64,000 nucleotides of DNA from Planctomycetota bacterium. GTDB taxonomy: Bacteria; Planctomycetota; Planctomycetia; Pirellulales; UBA1268. The position numbers and the translations under genes are program-made. The notes beneath the pieces are model-generated. The model worked only from the letters and a program-made list of their open reading frames with translations. It was not told the DNA's origin and searched no databases. Where the stretch lies: assembly GCA_029978905.1 (NCBI GenBank), contig JAPOIM010000009.1, forward strand, positions 244 to 64,243. Direction: 5' to 3'. Positions 53,672-62,068 of this stretch are shown here, in pieces; the first letter of the stretch is position 1; each line of letters starts with the position of its first letter.

Positions 53672-55018
53672 CTAGATCAGTTCCGAGATGGGCTGATGTT
53701 CGACGAGGTACTGAGGCCGCCCGGTCATATCAATGATCGTCGTGTTGGCGGTGGACAGGCCCAGTGCGTGGTAGAGGGTCGCGGTGATTTCTTGCATGTG
53801 CACCGGGCGATCGGTGGCGTGTTCACCAAGCCGGTTGGTAGCACCGATGACCTGGCCGGTTCGGAGCCCGCCGCCGGCCAACAGGGCGGTGCTCACCTGA
53901 GGCCAGTGGTCGCGGCCGGCTTGCGGGTTGATCTTGGGCGTCCGCCCAAACTCTCCCCAGACCACAATGGTGACGTCGTCGATCATGCCGCGTTCGGTCA
54001 AGTCGTCGATCAGCGCTGAGAGACACTGATCCAGTTTGCCGCCGTGGTCGCGGACGAGGTCAAAGTTCTTGCCGTGGCTGTCCCAACGCCCGTAGCTCAA
54101 ACTGACGACGCGAACGCCAGCCTCGATCAGCCGACGGGCGATCAGCAAGTGGTCGTTGCAGGTCGGGGCACCGTCGTACTGATACTGATACGGCTTCCCG
54201 TCTCCGTAGGCCGCGCGGACTTTCGGGTCTTCCTGCTCAAGATCGAGGGCGTCGAGAAGCCGGCTTCCGGTGAGCACATCAAAGGCTCGCTGGCCGAAGC
54301 TGTCCATGCCGTCGAGGATGCCTGAGGCATCGACATCCCGGCGAAGCGTGTCGAGACCGGCGAGGAGTTGCTGCCGGTCGCGAAGCCGGTCCAGCGACAT
54401 CGATCGCAGGGTCATGTTTTCGAGGTCGCGTCCTTCCGGCTTAAACGGAGCAAAGGCTGGGCCGAGGAAGCCCGCGGTGCCCGAGTCCGACCAGGGGCGG
54501 TGGCTCGTCGGGGCGGCGAGGCCGACGAATGGCGGCACGGAGGGGTCGACGGGGCCCGCCAAGCGCGACACAACCGCGCCCATCGAGGGGCGACCACCAA
54601 TCGATCGCAGGCTGCTCTCAGACCACCCCGTCATGCACTGAAAAGAGGCGTGGGCACCTTCGCAGCCAACCACCGACCGGATGACGGCACAGCGATCCAT
54701 CCGCTGCGCGAGTTGCGGAAACACTTCACAGATTTCGATGCCGGGCACGTTGGTGCCGATTGGGCGAAACTCGCCGCGAATCTCACTCGGGGCGTCGGGC
54801 TTGAGGTCCCAGAGGTCCTGATGCGGCGGGCCACCACCCAGGAAAATGTTGATCAGTGCCTTGTGACGATGGGCCGCAGGAGAAGACGACGCCTCCGCCT
54901 GCCGCATGACTTGAGCCAGGGAAAGCCCCCCACAGCCAAACGAGAGTCCACCAATCGTCAGGAAGTCACGGCGACTGCCCCTGCAGAGCCGCTGCTTTCC
55001 TCCAAAAAATGAGAGCAT
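53672..55018 (-). CDS. DUF1501 protein, exported (Tat-like leader)
   Basis: 448 aa. The leader GSRRDFLTIGGLSFGCGGLSLA has the classic S-R-R-x-F-L Tat pattern. Core: LINIFLGGGPPHQDLWDLKP, VVWGEFGRTPKINPQAGRDHWPQVSTALLAGGG. The ending GRPQYLVEHQPISELI is nearer to the DUF1501 at 24138 than to those at 29614 and 37862. It faces the PSCyt1-WD40 gene tail to tail with a 58-base gap, so it is not in that operon, although it is the nearest DUF1501 partner for the 45002-53613 set. The gap holds only an imperfect GC-rich inverted repeat. Confidence 0.92.
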   Translation of the reverse strand: MLSFFGGKQRLCRGSRRDFLTIGGLSFGCGGLSLAQVMRQAEASSSPAAHRHKALINIFLGGGPPHQDLWDLKPDAPSEIRGEFRPIGTNVPGIEICEVFPQLAQRMDRCAVIRSVVGCEGAHASFQCMTGWSESSLRSIGGRPSMGAVVSRLAGPVDPSVPPFVGLAAPTSHRPWSDSGTAGFLGPAFAPFKPEGRDLENMTLRSMSLDRLRDRQQLLAGLDTLRRDVDASGILDGMDSFGQRAFDVLTGSRLLDALDLEQEDPKVRAAYGDGKPYQYQYDGAPTCNDHLLIARRLIEAGVRVVSLSYGRWDSHGKNFDLVRDHGGKLDQCLSALIDDLTERGMIDDVTIVVWGEFGRTPKINPQAGRDHWPQVSTALLAGGGLRTGQVIGATNRLGEHATDRPVHMQEITATLYHALGLSTANTTIIDMTGRPQYLVEHQPISELI

Positions 55019-55165
55019 GCTTTCCCTCCCGATGGCAGAAATCGCCGCACCTGCGGGACGATCACCAGCCTCAAAGTATACCCCAGCGGCGGCTGGCCCG
55101 GCGACCGGACTTGGCCGCCCTTCGTGCGGAAGGGGAACCCGCGAGGGGGAGAAAAGCCTGCGGCA

Positions 55166-55732
55166 CTACTGGCTGGTGAGCCGATTTCGCAGCGACCAGC
55201 CGCCCGCCGCAAAGGTGATGCCGCTCGAGAGCAGGTTGATGCCGATGAAAATTCCTAGCAGGACCTCCTTCTCGGCCGGTTCGCTCACCAGCAGCACGAT
55301 ACCCAGGGCCGCAGTCACGATGCCGTCAAACAGGAGCCATCCTCGCGGAAAATCGCTGCCGATAAGCATGGTCGCCGACAGTTTTGTGCTCGCTTCCATC
55401 AGCAGGATGATCGCCAGGAAAATCACCAGCGCGCCGGCGGCCTCGTGGGGCATCAGGAGCATCGCCACGCCGAGCATGGTGGCCAGCACCCCGGACACGA
55501 GGGTCAGCCAGAAGCCGCGCCAGGTGAAGGTCATCGCCGTCATCGCGATCTGAGAGGCGCCACCCATAATCAGGGTGATCCCACAAAATGCAGCCACCGC
55601 GGCAGCAGCCACCCAAGGGGCGGCGATTGAGGCCAGGCCCAAGACGATCAGCACGCCCCCTAAGCCCATCGACCACGTGGCAAGCCGGACGAGCATGGAG
55701 GGGGGAGAGTCGGGGGAGGATGAAAGACTCAT
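55166..55732 (-). CDS. DUF308 (HdeD-like) membrane protein
   Basis: 188 aa from ATG 55732; the track's longer form to 55999 has a Pro/Arg-rich front that overlaps the divergent kinase. Six hydrophobic segments follow, in the paired pattern of HdeD/DUF308: LATWSMGLGGVLIVLGLASIA, VAAAAVAAFCGITLIMGGASQI, FWLTLVSGVLATMLGVAMLL, AAGALVIFLAIILLMEASTKL, GWLLFDGIVTAALGIVLLVSEP, VLLGIFIGINLLSSGITFAAG. An inner-membrane protein; the E. coli relative is linked to acid resistance, but the role is poorly known. The 147-base gap before the next minus-strand gene is plain. Confidence 0.88.
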   Translation of the reverse strand: MSLSSSPDSPPSMLVRLATWSMGLGGVLIVLGLASIAAPWVAAAAVAAFCGITLIMGGASQIAMTAMTFTWRGFWLTLVSGVLATMLGVAMLLMPHEAAGALVIFLAIILLMEASTKLSATMLIGSDFPRGWLLFDGIVTAALGIVLLVSEPAEKEVLLGIFIGINLLSSGITFAAGGWSLRNRLTSQ

Positions 55733-55896
55733 CACGGCAGTTCCTCGGTGATCCTTCGGGGGGAAACCGTGCGAGAGTTTAGCAGACGGCGGGGTTCGTC
55801 CACTGCCGCCAGCAACGCGAATCGCGTCTGCCGACTCGGGTGTTCGTTGACCCTTGGTCGAAAGTCGTGCTACTGTCGAATTCAAGGAGATCGCGG

Positions 55897-58383
55897 ATGA
55901 CACGGTTCGTGCCGTCGGTATTTTCGGCGGATGATCGGCACGTCTTGGTGCTGCTGGCGGGGGACGACACAACCCAGAGTGTGGCGCCCCCATCCGCACG
56001 TCCGCCGTCGCGCCCCATGCACGACGTCACGCCGCTGCCTCACGGTCCGGCGGACCGCGACGTGGAAGCCACCGTGATTTCTCAGCTTCCGACTGGGGAT
56101 GGCCAGCTCAGCGACGCGAGCGAGCAGGACTCCGAGCAGGGAACTCGCCGCCGGCCGCATACCGCGGTCGCCGATGTGGGACGGGCCCTCGAGGGCAAGC
56201 GGCTCGGTGTCTACGAACTGCAGGAGTTTGTTGGCGGCGGTGGAATGGGCGCGGTCTTTCGCGGTCGTGATACGACGCTCGATCGGACCGTGGCGGTCAA
56301 GGTGCTTTTTCAACACCGCACCGACGATGCCGATCTTCTACGGCGTTTTAAAAATGAGGCCCAGTCGGCCGCGCGACTCGACCATGAAAACATCGGCCGC
56401 GTCTACGCGGTCGGCAGTGAAGGGGGCTGGCACTACATCGTCTTTGAGTTCATCGAGGGGGTGAACCTCCGTGATCTCGTCAACGATCGAGGGCCCTTTG
56501 ATGTCGCCCGCACGATCACCATCACGTCGCAGCTGGCCGATGCGCTCGCCCATGCGGAAACCCGCAATGTCGTGCATCGCGATATCAAGCCGTCAAATGT
56601 GATCATCACGCCGACGGGGAAGGCACGCTTGGTCGACATGGGCCTCGCCCGGCTGCATCAGATGACGGGCGACCGTGATCTCACCGTGAGTGGAATGACG
56701 CTGGGCACCTTCGACTACATCTCGCCGGAGCAGGCGCGTGATCCAAGGCTTGCCGACGTGCGCAGCGACCTCTACTCGCTCGGGTGCACGGCCTACTTCA
56801 TGCTGATTGGCCGCCCGCCCTTTGCCGACGGCACGATGGTGCAGAAACTGTTGCAGCATCAACAGCAGCAGGCCGTGCCGGTGGATCGGTTGCGCCCCGA
56901 TATTCCCCGCGAAGTCGCCCTCGTGATTGGTCGGCTGATGGAGAAGGATCCGGCCGATCGCTACCAGCATCCGGCGGAACTGGTGGAGGCGCTCTCGCGG
57001 ATTGCCGAAGACCGCGGCATTGAGTTGCCCACGACAGCCGCCGCCGTGGTGCGACGGCCAAAGAAGCGCCAGTTTCGGATCGCGGATCACCTGCCTTGGC
57101 TTGTGCCCACGCTGGGCTTTGCGGCAATCGTGACGGCGCTCTGGCTCTCGACAGGTGAGCGTGGGCGTGAAAATCGAGTGGCGAGTGCCACCGATCCAGC
57201 CGGCCTCCGCACCGACAACCCGTCGGAAATTGAGGGTGGCGTGGTCATGCACCGTGTGGTCGATGCGCCCAACGCGGAGGCGGAAGCCTGGACGGAGCAT
57301 GTGTCTCTGGCCGACGCGGTGGCCGCGGCTGACGATGGAGACGTGATCGAACTTGCGTTTTCGGAGGTTCGCGACGAGCCGCCCATCCAGGTTGAGGGCA
57401 AGAAACTCACCATTCGAGCGGCGCAGGGAACGCGTCCTGAGGTGCGATTTAGTGGCTTTGCCACCGAGTCGTTGGCACGTGAGCGAGCGGGTTTTGTGCT
57501 CGATGCCTCGCAGGTGACACTTCAGGATGTGTCGATCACCCTGGCTGTTTCCTCGGAGTCGCTTGAACCGGCAGCGCGGCTGTTCTTGCTCAGGGAAGAA
57601 AGCCACCTGGTCCTTGAGAGGAGCCGACTGGGCATCGAAGGGACATCGGAAGGCTCCGTCGAATCCCGTCGGCCCCGGTGTGTTGAGGTGGTGGCGTCTC
57701 CTGCTTCCGCCGTTGATGCGGCACGCATGCCGCGAACTGCGGAGGCCGAAGAGGCGACCGCCCCATCCACGCGGATCGAACTTGTGGAAACGACGGTTGA
57801 GGGAGACATGACGTTTCTGGAAGTCACGGGTGCGGGACGCGTCGACCTTCTTTGGACTGGCGGCTCGTTAAACACGGGTGGCCGGTGCATCGTGGTGGAA
57901 GGTGCTGGCCGCGACGTGGAAGAAGGCACCGTGCTTACCGTCACCACGAGGGAGGGACTGTTTGCCTGTCGCGAAGGGTTTGCCTGCCTGCTCGATTCTC
58001 CTGCGAGGCCAACGGAGCCGCGTCTCGAGGTGACGGCCACGTCTTCACGCTTCCTGACACCGGAAGGGGTGCCGCTGATCGAGCAGTCGGGCATCGAAGA
58101 CCCGGAGGTGTACCGGGGTCGTGTCCGCTGGATCGACGCCGGAAGCCGGTATGAAGGCAGCCCTGTGTTTCGCCGCATTGATGGGGCGGCTGAACGGGTG
58201 GAAATCGACTTTGCTTCGCTCGCCCAGTCGATGCAGTTCCTGCCTCAGATCGAGGCCTGGCCTGAAGCTGAGATCGGCGCCGGCGACAAACAACGTTCGG
58301 TGCCCGCGGCAGGAGAAACGCTGCAGGAAAACGCCGCTCCGCCGACTGCTGTGCCTTCAGGCGGCGTCCCGTCGCGGTCGTAG
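55897..58383 (+). CDS. Serine/threonine protein kinase, membrane-anchored
   Basis: 828 aa from ATG 55897 (AAGGAG seven bases upstream; track start 55840). An unstructured N-terminal segment precedes the kinase domain, about residues 105-365: glycine loop VGGGGMGAVFRG, lysine in VAVKVLF (K135), catalytic HRDIKPSN (H227-D229), DMG instead of DFG (D247-G249), and the SPEQ activation-segment end. One transmembrane helix lies at about residues 396-415 (LVPTLGFAAIVTALWLS). The C-terminal about 400 residues are exported, with a beta-helix-like segment (GKKLTIRAAQGTRPEVRFSGF; QVTLQDVSITLA). It may sense an envelope ligand. DMG is frequent in planctomycete kinases by general knowledge, so it need not mean loss of activity. 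Confidence 0.93.
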   Translation: MTRFVPSVFSADDRHVLVLLAGDDTTQSVAPPSARPPSRPMHDVTPLPHGPADRDVEATVISQLPTGDGQLSDASEQDSEQGTRRRPHTAVADVGRALEGKRLGVYELQEFVGGGGMGAVFRGRDTTLDRTVAVKVLFQHRTDDADLLRRFKNEAQSAARLDHENIGRVYAVGSEGGWHYIVFEFIEGVNLRDLVNDRGPFDVARTITITSQLADALAHAETRNVVHRDIKPSNVIITPTGKARLVDMGLARLHQMTGDRDLTVSGMTLGTFDYISPEQARDPRLADVRSDLYSLGCTAYFMLIGRPPFADGTMVQKLLQHQQQQAVPVDRLRPDIPREVALVIGRLMEKDPADRYQHPAELVEALSRIAEDRGIELPTTAAAVVRRPKKRQFRIADHLPWLVPTLGFAAIVTALWLSTGERGRENRVASATDPAGLRTDNPSEIEGGVVMHRVVDAPNAEAEAWTEHVSLADAVAAADDGDVIELAFSEVRDEPPIQVEGKKLTIRAAQGTRPEVRFSGFATESLARERAGFVLDASQVTLQDVSITLAVSSESLEPAARLFLLREESHLVLERSRLGIEGTSEGSVESRRPRCVEVVASPASAVDAARMPRTAEAEEATAPSTRIELVETTVEGDMTFLEVTGAGRVDLLWTGGSLNTGGRCIVVEGAGRDVEEGTVLTVTTREGLFACREGFACLLDSPARPTEPRLEVTATSSRFLTPEGVPLIEQSGIEDPEVYRGRVRWIDAGSRYEGSPVFRRIDGAAERVEIDFASLAQSMQFLPQIEAWPEAEIGAGDKQRSVPAAGETLQENAAPPTAVPSGGVPSRS

Positions 58384-58436
58384 CGACGGCGCGAGGCGCG
58401 ACTCTGGGTCTTTTACCGAATGGAGGGAGGCAGAAG

Positions 58437-58472
58437 CGGCCTTGTTCCGAGAAAAGAGGGCCGTTCTTTCTT
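58437..58472 (+). terminator. Rho-independent-type terminator after the kinase gene
   Basis: Stem CGGCC / GGCCG with a 17-base loop, followed by TTCTTTCTT, 54 bases after the kinase stop. The stem is short but the T-rich tail is good. It fits the end of the kinase transcript before the small cytochrome gene at 58594. Confidence 0.5.
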
Positions 58473-58593
58473 GACACGGCCTCATGCCTCGATTCTCCTT
58501 GTGCCGAAGACTTGCGGGTCACGAAGGCCCGCCGCGTGCCGGAATCGACTGACGGGCCGGTGGGCGCTGAAATCCTCCAGGAGAGCATCACCT

Positions 58594-59028
58594 ATGTTGC
58601 ATGGCATGCAGTGCAAAGATTCTGGTTCATCGGTCCGGACGCGTCGCGTGCTGACGGTTGTGGCCGGTCTGGCCGTGGCGATCGTGGCGACCACCGCCGC
58701 ACGCCCCGCCTTCGCGATCAAGCAGTTCAGTGACCAGTTCGTGGAAATGTACGTGAAGGCCGACGGAACCGAAGCCGAGAAGGCCCTCGCTGCTGCCGTG
58801 GAGACGGCCAAGTGCAACGTCTGCCACTTCGGCAAGAGCAAGAAGGACCGCAACGCCTACGGTGAGGCGCTTGCCGACCTGCTCGACAAGAAGGAAGACA
58901 AGGACAACGTCGAGAAGATCCGTGCGTCCCTTGAGAAAGTGGCTGGCATGGAAGGCCCCGATGGCGCCACCTTCGGCGACCGCATGAAGGCAGGCAAGTT
59001 GCCCGCCGACGCTCCTGAGGGCAACTGA
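58594..59028 (+). CDS. Small exported cytochrome-like protein (single CxxCH)
   Basis: 144 aa from ATG 58594 (AGGAG upstream; 58606 is possible). The N-terminus has a basic patch (RTRRVL) and a hydrophobic stretch ending ARPAFA, a signal peptide, then IKQFSDQFVEMYVK. One heme-type motif CNVCH (C74-H78) lies in a Lys/Asp/Glu-rich helical protein (KKDRNAYGEALADLLDKKEDKDN). No Met ligand can be singled out with certainty. Probably a small periplasmic c-type cytochrome or heme-bearing accessory protein. It lies alone, with a strong hairpin just after its stop. The function is unknown. Confidence 0.8.
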   Translation: MLHGMQCKDSGSSVRTRRVLTVVAGLAVAIVATTAARPAFAIKQFSDQFVEMYVKADGTEAEKALAAAVETAKCNVCHFGKSKKDRNAYGEALADLLDKKEDKDNVEKIRASLEKVAGMEGPDGATFGDRMKAGKLPADAPEGN

Positions 59029-59042
59029 GCCGACGGCTCCCC

Positions 59043-60368
59043 TTAGTCGCACGCATCACGCACGGCCTCGAGGATCAGTTCCTCGAGGCCGTTGCTGTTT
59101 TGGATCACGGCAGCATCGTCAACGGCGGCGAACAGCCGCACCTGTTTGACGAGATCGTCAAACTGCTCGTGGGCGAGTGCCCGAACCACCGGCGAGAGCG
59201 ATTCAAGGCTCTTCCAGGGCGTCGTCGATCGCGGTGGCATCCGCACATCAAGTCGGAACTCCACCTCGCGTTCCGATGGCGGGGCATCGAGCAGAAGGGA
59301 GGCAGGCGCGATCGGACGGTGGAGCTTGGCGGAGAGCCGTTCGGCGAGTCGCTCGCTGATGGCCACGAGTTCCCAGTACTGTCGACCGGCGACGGCGGCA
59401 TGGAGTTCGGGATGCTCGCGGGCATCGAACGCGGCCGCGCGTTTGGTCAAGGATCGCCTCGCCCCAAACAGGCCTTCGGCGAGCGGTGCTGCTGGGGTGC
59501 CAACGGCGGCCTCTCGGATCCAGGTCACAAACTCTGCATCGTCAAAACGCACCAGCCGCCGCGGCTCCACGCGATCGCGAAGGAGCCAGATCGCGCGCTG
59601 CAGCATCGCGGTGGCTGAGCGAACGGTGTGGTGCCAGTAGACCTCGCGAAACATCACGTAGCGGGCGAAGACAAGGAGTTCTGCAGCCGACACGCCTTTG
59701 GAAGTGATTGCGAGCGAGCTCCCCTCCGGGGCGACGCAGAGGCTGGCGAGCAGGCGTTCTTCGTCAAAGTGCCGCCCGTAGGGCACTCCCGCGTGTAGGC
59801 TGTCACGGGTGAGGTAGTCCATCTTGTCGACATCGACGGGGCCCGAGAGCAGCGACGCCAGCAGGCGGCCTGCGGGATCATCGGCAGATCCCTCCACGAG
59901 CGAAGCGACTCGTTCTGGGGCCACGCCCCACTCCCGCGAGAGCACCTCAGCCAGTTGACTGGTCAGGATGATTTCCCGCAGGAACGATTCGTGCCGCGGA
60001 AACTCTTCCAGTCTCATGTCTTCGATGGGATGACAGAACGGCCAGTGCCCCACGTCGTGCAGCAGTGCCGCCGCCAGAAACGCCGATGCGTCCTCTTCCG
60101 TCACGCGGCTAGCAAAGGCTTCGTCTGTCTGCAGGCGATCGACGAACGCAACGGCAAGGCGGAACACGCCGAGCGAGTGTTCGAAGCGGCTGTGCACCGC
60201 CCCAGGGTAGACCAGCGCCACGAGGCCAAGCTGGCCCACTCGCGAGAGGCGACGCATCTCGGCCGTGTCGATCGCTGCCTGCAGCCGAGGGGTGAGCGGC
60301 AGCGAGAGCCCAGGTGGAATCCGCAGGCTTGAGCGATTCCTCGCGGGCTCCAGTTCGGGGATGCGCAT
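59043..60368 (-). CDS. HD-domain phosphohydrolase (dNTPase/SAMHD1-like)
   Basis: 441 aa, soluble. Metal-site and catalytic residues: HSRFEHSLGVFRLA (H59, H64), LLHDVGHWPFCHPIED (H104-D105, H108, H113) and DKMDYLTRDSLHAGVPYG, which carries the second conserved Asp. This set, with length near 440, is that of bacterial HD hydrolases such as YwfO and the dGTPase/SAMHD1 group, so the likely substrate is a deoxynucleotide triphosphate or related nucleotide. It is cytoplasmic. Its 3' end contains a 13-base perfect inverted repeat that looks like the terminator of the convergent gene. Confidence 0.9.
   Translation of the reverse strand: MRIPELEPARNRSSLRIPPGLSLPLTPRLQAAIDTAEMRRLSRVGQLGLVALVYPGAVHSRFEHSLGVFRLAVAFVDRLQTDEAFASRVTEEDASAFLAAALLHDVGHWPFCHPIEDMRLEEFPRHESFLREIILTSQLAEVLSREWGVAPERVASLVEGSADDPAGRLLASLLSGPVDVDKMDYLTRDSLHAGVPYGRHFDEERLLASLCVAPEGSSLAITSKGVSAAELLVFARYVMFREVYWHHTVRSATAMLQRAIWLLRDRVEPRRLVRFDDAEFVTWIREAAVGTPAAPLAEGLFGARRSLTKRAAAFDAREHPELHAAVAGRQYWELVAISERLAERLSAKLHRPIAPASLLLDAPPSEREVEFRLDVRMPPRSTTPWKSLESLSPVVRALAHEQFDDLVKQVRLFAAVDDAAVIQNSNGLEELILEAVRDACD
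59062..59092 (+). terminator. Terminator hairpin for the small cytochrome gene, inside the HD gene's 3' end
   Basis: A perfect 13-base stem, ACGGCCTCGAGGA / TCCTCGAGGCCGT, with a 5-base loop, followed on the plus strand by TGCTGTTTT. It begins 34 bases after the cytochrome stop and lies entirely in the coding sequence of the convergent HD gene, encoding part of NGLEELILEAV there. Confidence 0.75.
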
Positions 60369-60395
60369 AGGCGAAGCGGCCTGCGGGTGGGCGTG

Positions 60396-61061
60396 TTAGA
60401 GCGGGGGAGAGAATCCGGCGATCCAGCGAAGAGCCACCGTCACCAACACATAGAGCGAGAAGTGCACGACAGCTGGTCCCCAGTCAAGCTCTAGGCTGAC
60501 CAAGGCGGCGAGTGCCCCGATGCCAAAAAAGATCGGGCCGATGAAGAGCCACTGCCACATCTCCTGGGTCGACTCTGGCGGCAGGAAGGCATGGGCGCCC
60601 CACAGGCCGGCGTAGACCACCGAGCAGATCAGCCCGCGAAGCAACAGGCTTCGCCCCATGTAGGGCTCGAGATCACGGTTGCGCACCATCGCATAGCCGA
60701 TCAGCACGCAGGGAATCGCGACAAGGAAGGCGGTGGACCCGAGGAGGGCGGCAGGGATCTCGTTGGCGGGCCACACAAACCGAACGGCCGCTGCTGCGGC
60801 AAAGGCCCCCAAAGCCAAGCCGAGGCACAGCAGGAGCGATCCGGTCGAAACAGGTTTGTCGCGTTTGGGGAGCGGTTTGGTGGGGAACTGACCGCCGGCC
60901 GAGGTGGCGGTGGGGGCGTCGGGCTCGTGGACCTTGACCGCGTCTGCTTTGGGGACCGTGAGCGGTTTTTTGCACTTCGGGCAGGCACCCGTCTGCCCCG
61001 CGAACTTGTCGCTCACGGAGAACCGGGTTCTGCAGTGACCGCACGTGACGGAAATTGCCAT
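60396..61061 (-). CDS. Zinc-ribbon membrane protein
   Basis: 221 aa from ATG 61061; the track's 534-residue form to 62000 is a shadow of the divergent gene. N-terminal zinc ribbon CGHC...CPKC (C7, C10, C27, C30) with FSVSDKFAGQTGACPKCKKPL, then an acidic/Pro linker and five transmembrane helices from about residue 74 (SLLLCLGLALGAFAAAAAV; AFLVAIPCVLIGYAMV; LICSVVYAGLWGAHAFL; IFFGIGALAALVSL; FSLYVLVTVALRW). A membrane protein with a cytoplasmic metal-binding head. It faces the zinc-ribbon gene at 61218 across a 156-base gap. Confidence 0.78.
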   Translation of the reverse strand: MAISVTCGHCRTRFSVSDKFAGQTGACPKCKKPLTVPKADAVKVHEPDAPTATSAGGQFPTKPLPKRDKPVSTGSLLLCLGLALGAFAAAAAVRFVWPANEIPAALLGSTAFLVAIPCVLIGYAMVRNRDLEPYMGRSLLLRGLICSVVYAGLWGAHAFLPPESTQEMWQWLFIGPIFFGIGALAALVSLELDWGPAVVHFSLYVLVTVALRWIAGFSPPL

Positions 61062-61217
61062 TTCGTGTTGATCCACAGCGAACGCTCGAGCCAGGGCCCG
61101 ACTTCCGGCCCCTCCAACCGATGGCAGTGTCGAACCACGGTCGCCGGTCGTCAAGCGGCGTTGCTGCCGACACTGCGTCGGTTCGCGGTTTACACTATGC
61201 GAGAGAAAGGGGTGCCG

Positions 61218-62048
61218 ATGAGTGATCTTCCCACAACCGTCGCCACGGATCAGCCAAGGGCGGCCGATCCCAAGGGGATGCACCGCCCGCAGCCGATCGC
61301 CTTTGAGTGCCCCAACGGCCATCGCATCGTGGTCGATGCGGCCTTGGCGGGGAAAAAAGGACGCTGCAAGGAGTGCAAGGAGATCGTCACGATCCCTGGG
61401 CCTCCTCCTCGGCCTCCGCAGCCTGCGGCGGGCGAGCCGCCCCAGGCGAGGGTCGTTGTGCCCGTGGCAACGACAGATGCTGCAGCCGAAGAGGAGTCGC
61501 GTGCCCTGCATCGTGAGCCTGCGGACGGCCCCTCGCTGATCATCAACGAGCCACCCCCACCTCTCCGTCGTCAGCAGACGGCAACGGGGAGGACGGTCAT
61601 CGGCGAGCCCTTGATTGAAGGGGAATCCGCGCTGGTGGGCCCGTCGATCGATCCCAATGAAGTGCGGATTCACTTCGCGGATGTAGCACCGTCGGCAGAC
61701 GTCTCTCAGGCGGTGGGCCGGCCAGATGAGGAGTCGCTCGTCGTTGACGATGGGGCTGGCGTGGCCACCACTCTTCTGAATCCCACGGCTCGGTTGATGG
61801 AGCGGCTCTGGTACGAGCGGCGACACGGCGGCGTGATTGAAGTGCACCTCGCGGGCGCGGTCAGTCCGATTCTGCCGTCCTACTTTTATCCGGGGTGGTC
61901 TGACGGATCGCACGGCCTTTTCGCGAGTATCGCCGCGGATGGCACCGTGACGCTCACTGCGGTCGCCTGGGAATCGGTACAGAAGATCGTGGTCCGGCAC
62001 GTCGACTCGATACCACCAGACTTCCTCGACATTGGGCTCGACGAGTAG
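61218..62048 (+). CDS. Zinc-ribbon protein with a conserved C-terminal domain
   Basis: 276 aa from ATG 61218 (AAAGGGG upstream). N-terminal zinc ribbon: CPNGH (C31, H35) with KGRCKEC (C50, C53) and the linker VVDAALAGKKGRC, clearly related to the divergent gene's ribbon. A low-complexity Pro/Ala/Arg linker (PPPRPPQPAAGEP) follows, then from about residue 155 a compact, charged domain (DPNEVRIHFADVAP, ARLMERLWYERRHGGVIEVHLA, VTLTAVAWESVQKIVVRHVDSI). Cytoplasmic, no helix in the membrane. I do not recognise the C-terminal domain. Partner to the convergent ACT gene by a 20-base tail-to-tail gap. Confidence 0.75.
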   Translation: MSDLPTTVATDQPRAADPKGMHRPQPIAFECPNGHRIVVDAALAGKKGRCKECKEIVTIPGPPPRPPQPAAGEPPQARVVVPVATTDAAAEEESRALHREPADGPSLIINEPPPPLRRQQTATGRTVIGEPLIEGESALVGPSIDPNEVRIHFADVAPSADVSQAVGRPDEESLVVDDGAGVATTLLNPTARLMERLWYERRHGGVIEVHLAGAVSPILPSYFYPGWSDGSHGLFASIAADGTVTLTAVAWESVQKIVVRHVDSIPPDFLDIGLDE

Positions 62049-62068
62049 GCGCCAACGAGGTCGCGGCC

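Noticed and set aside
58471-58499. TTGACA box upstream of the small cytochrome gene as a promoter
   Set aside because: A good -35, but the hexamer 17 bases later is TCTCCT, too far from a -10 consensus. It also overlaps the terminator tail.
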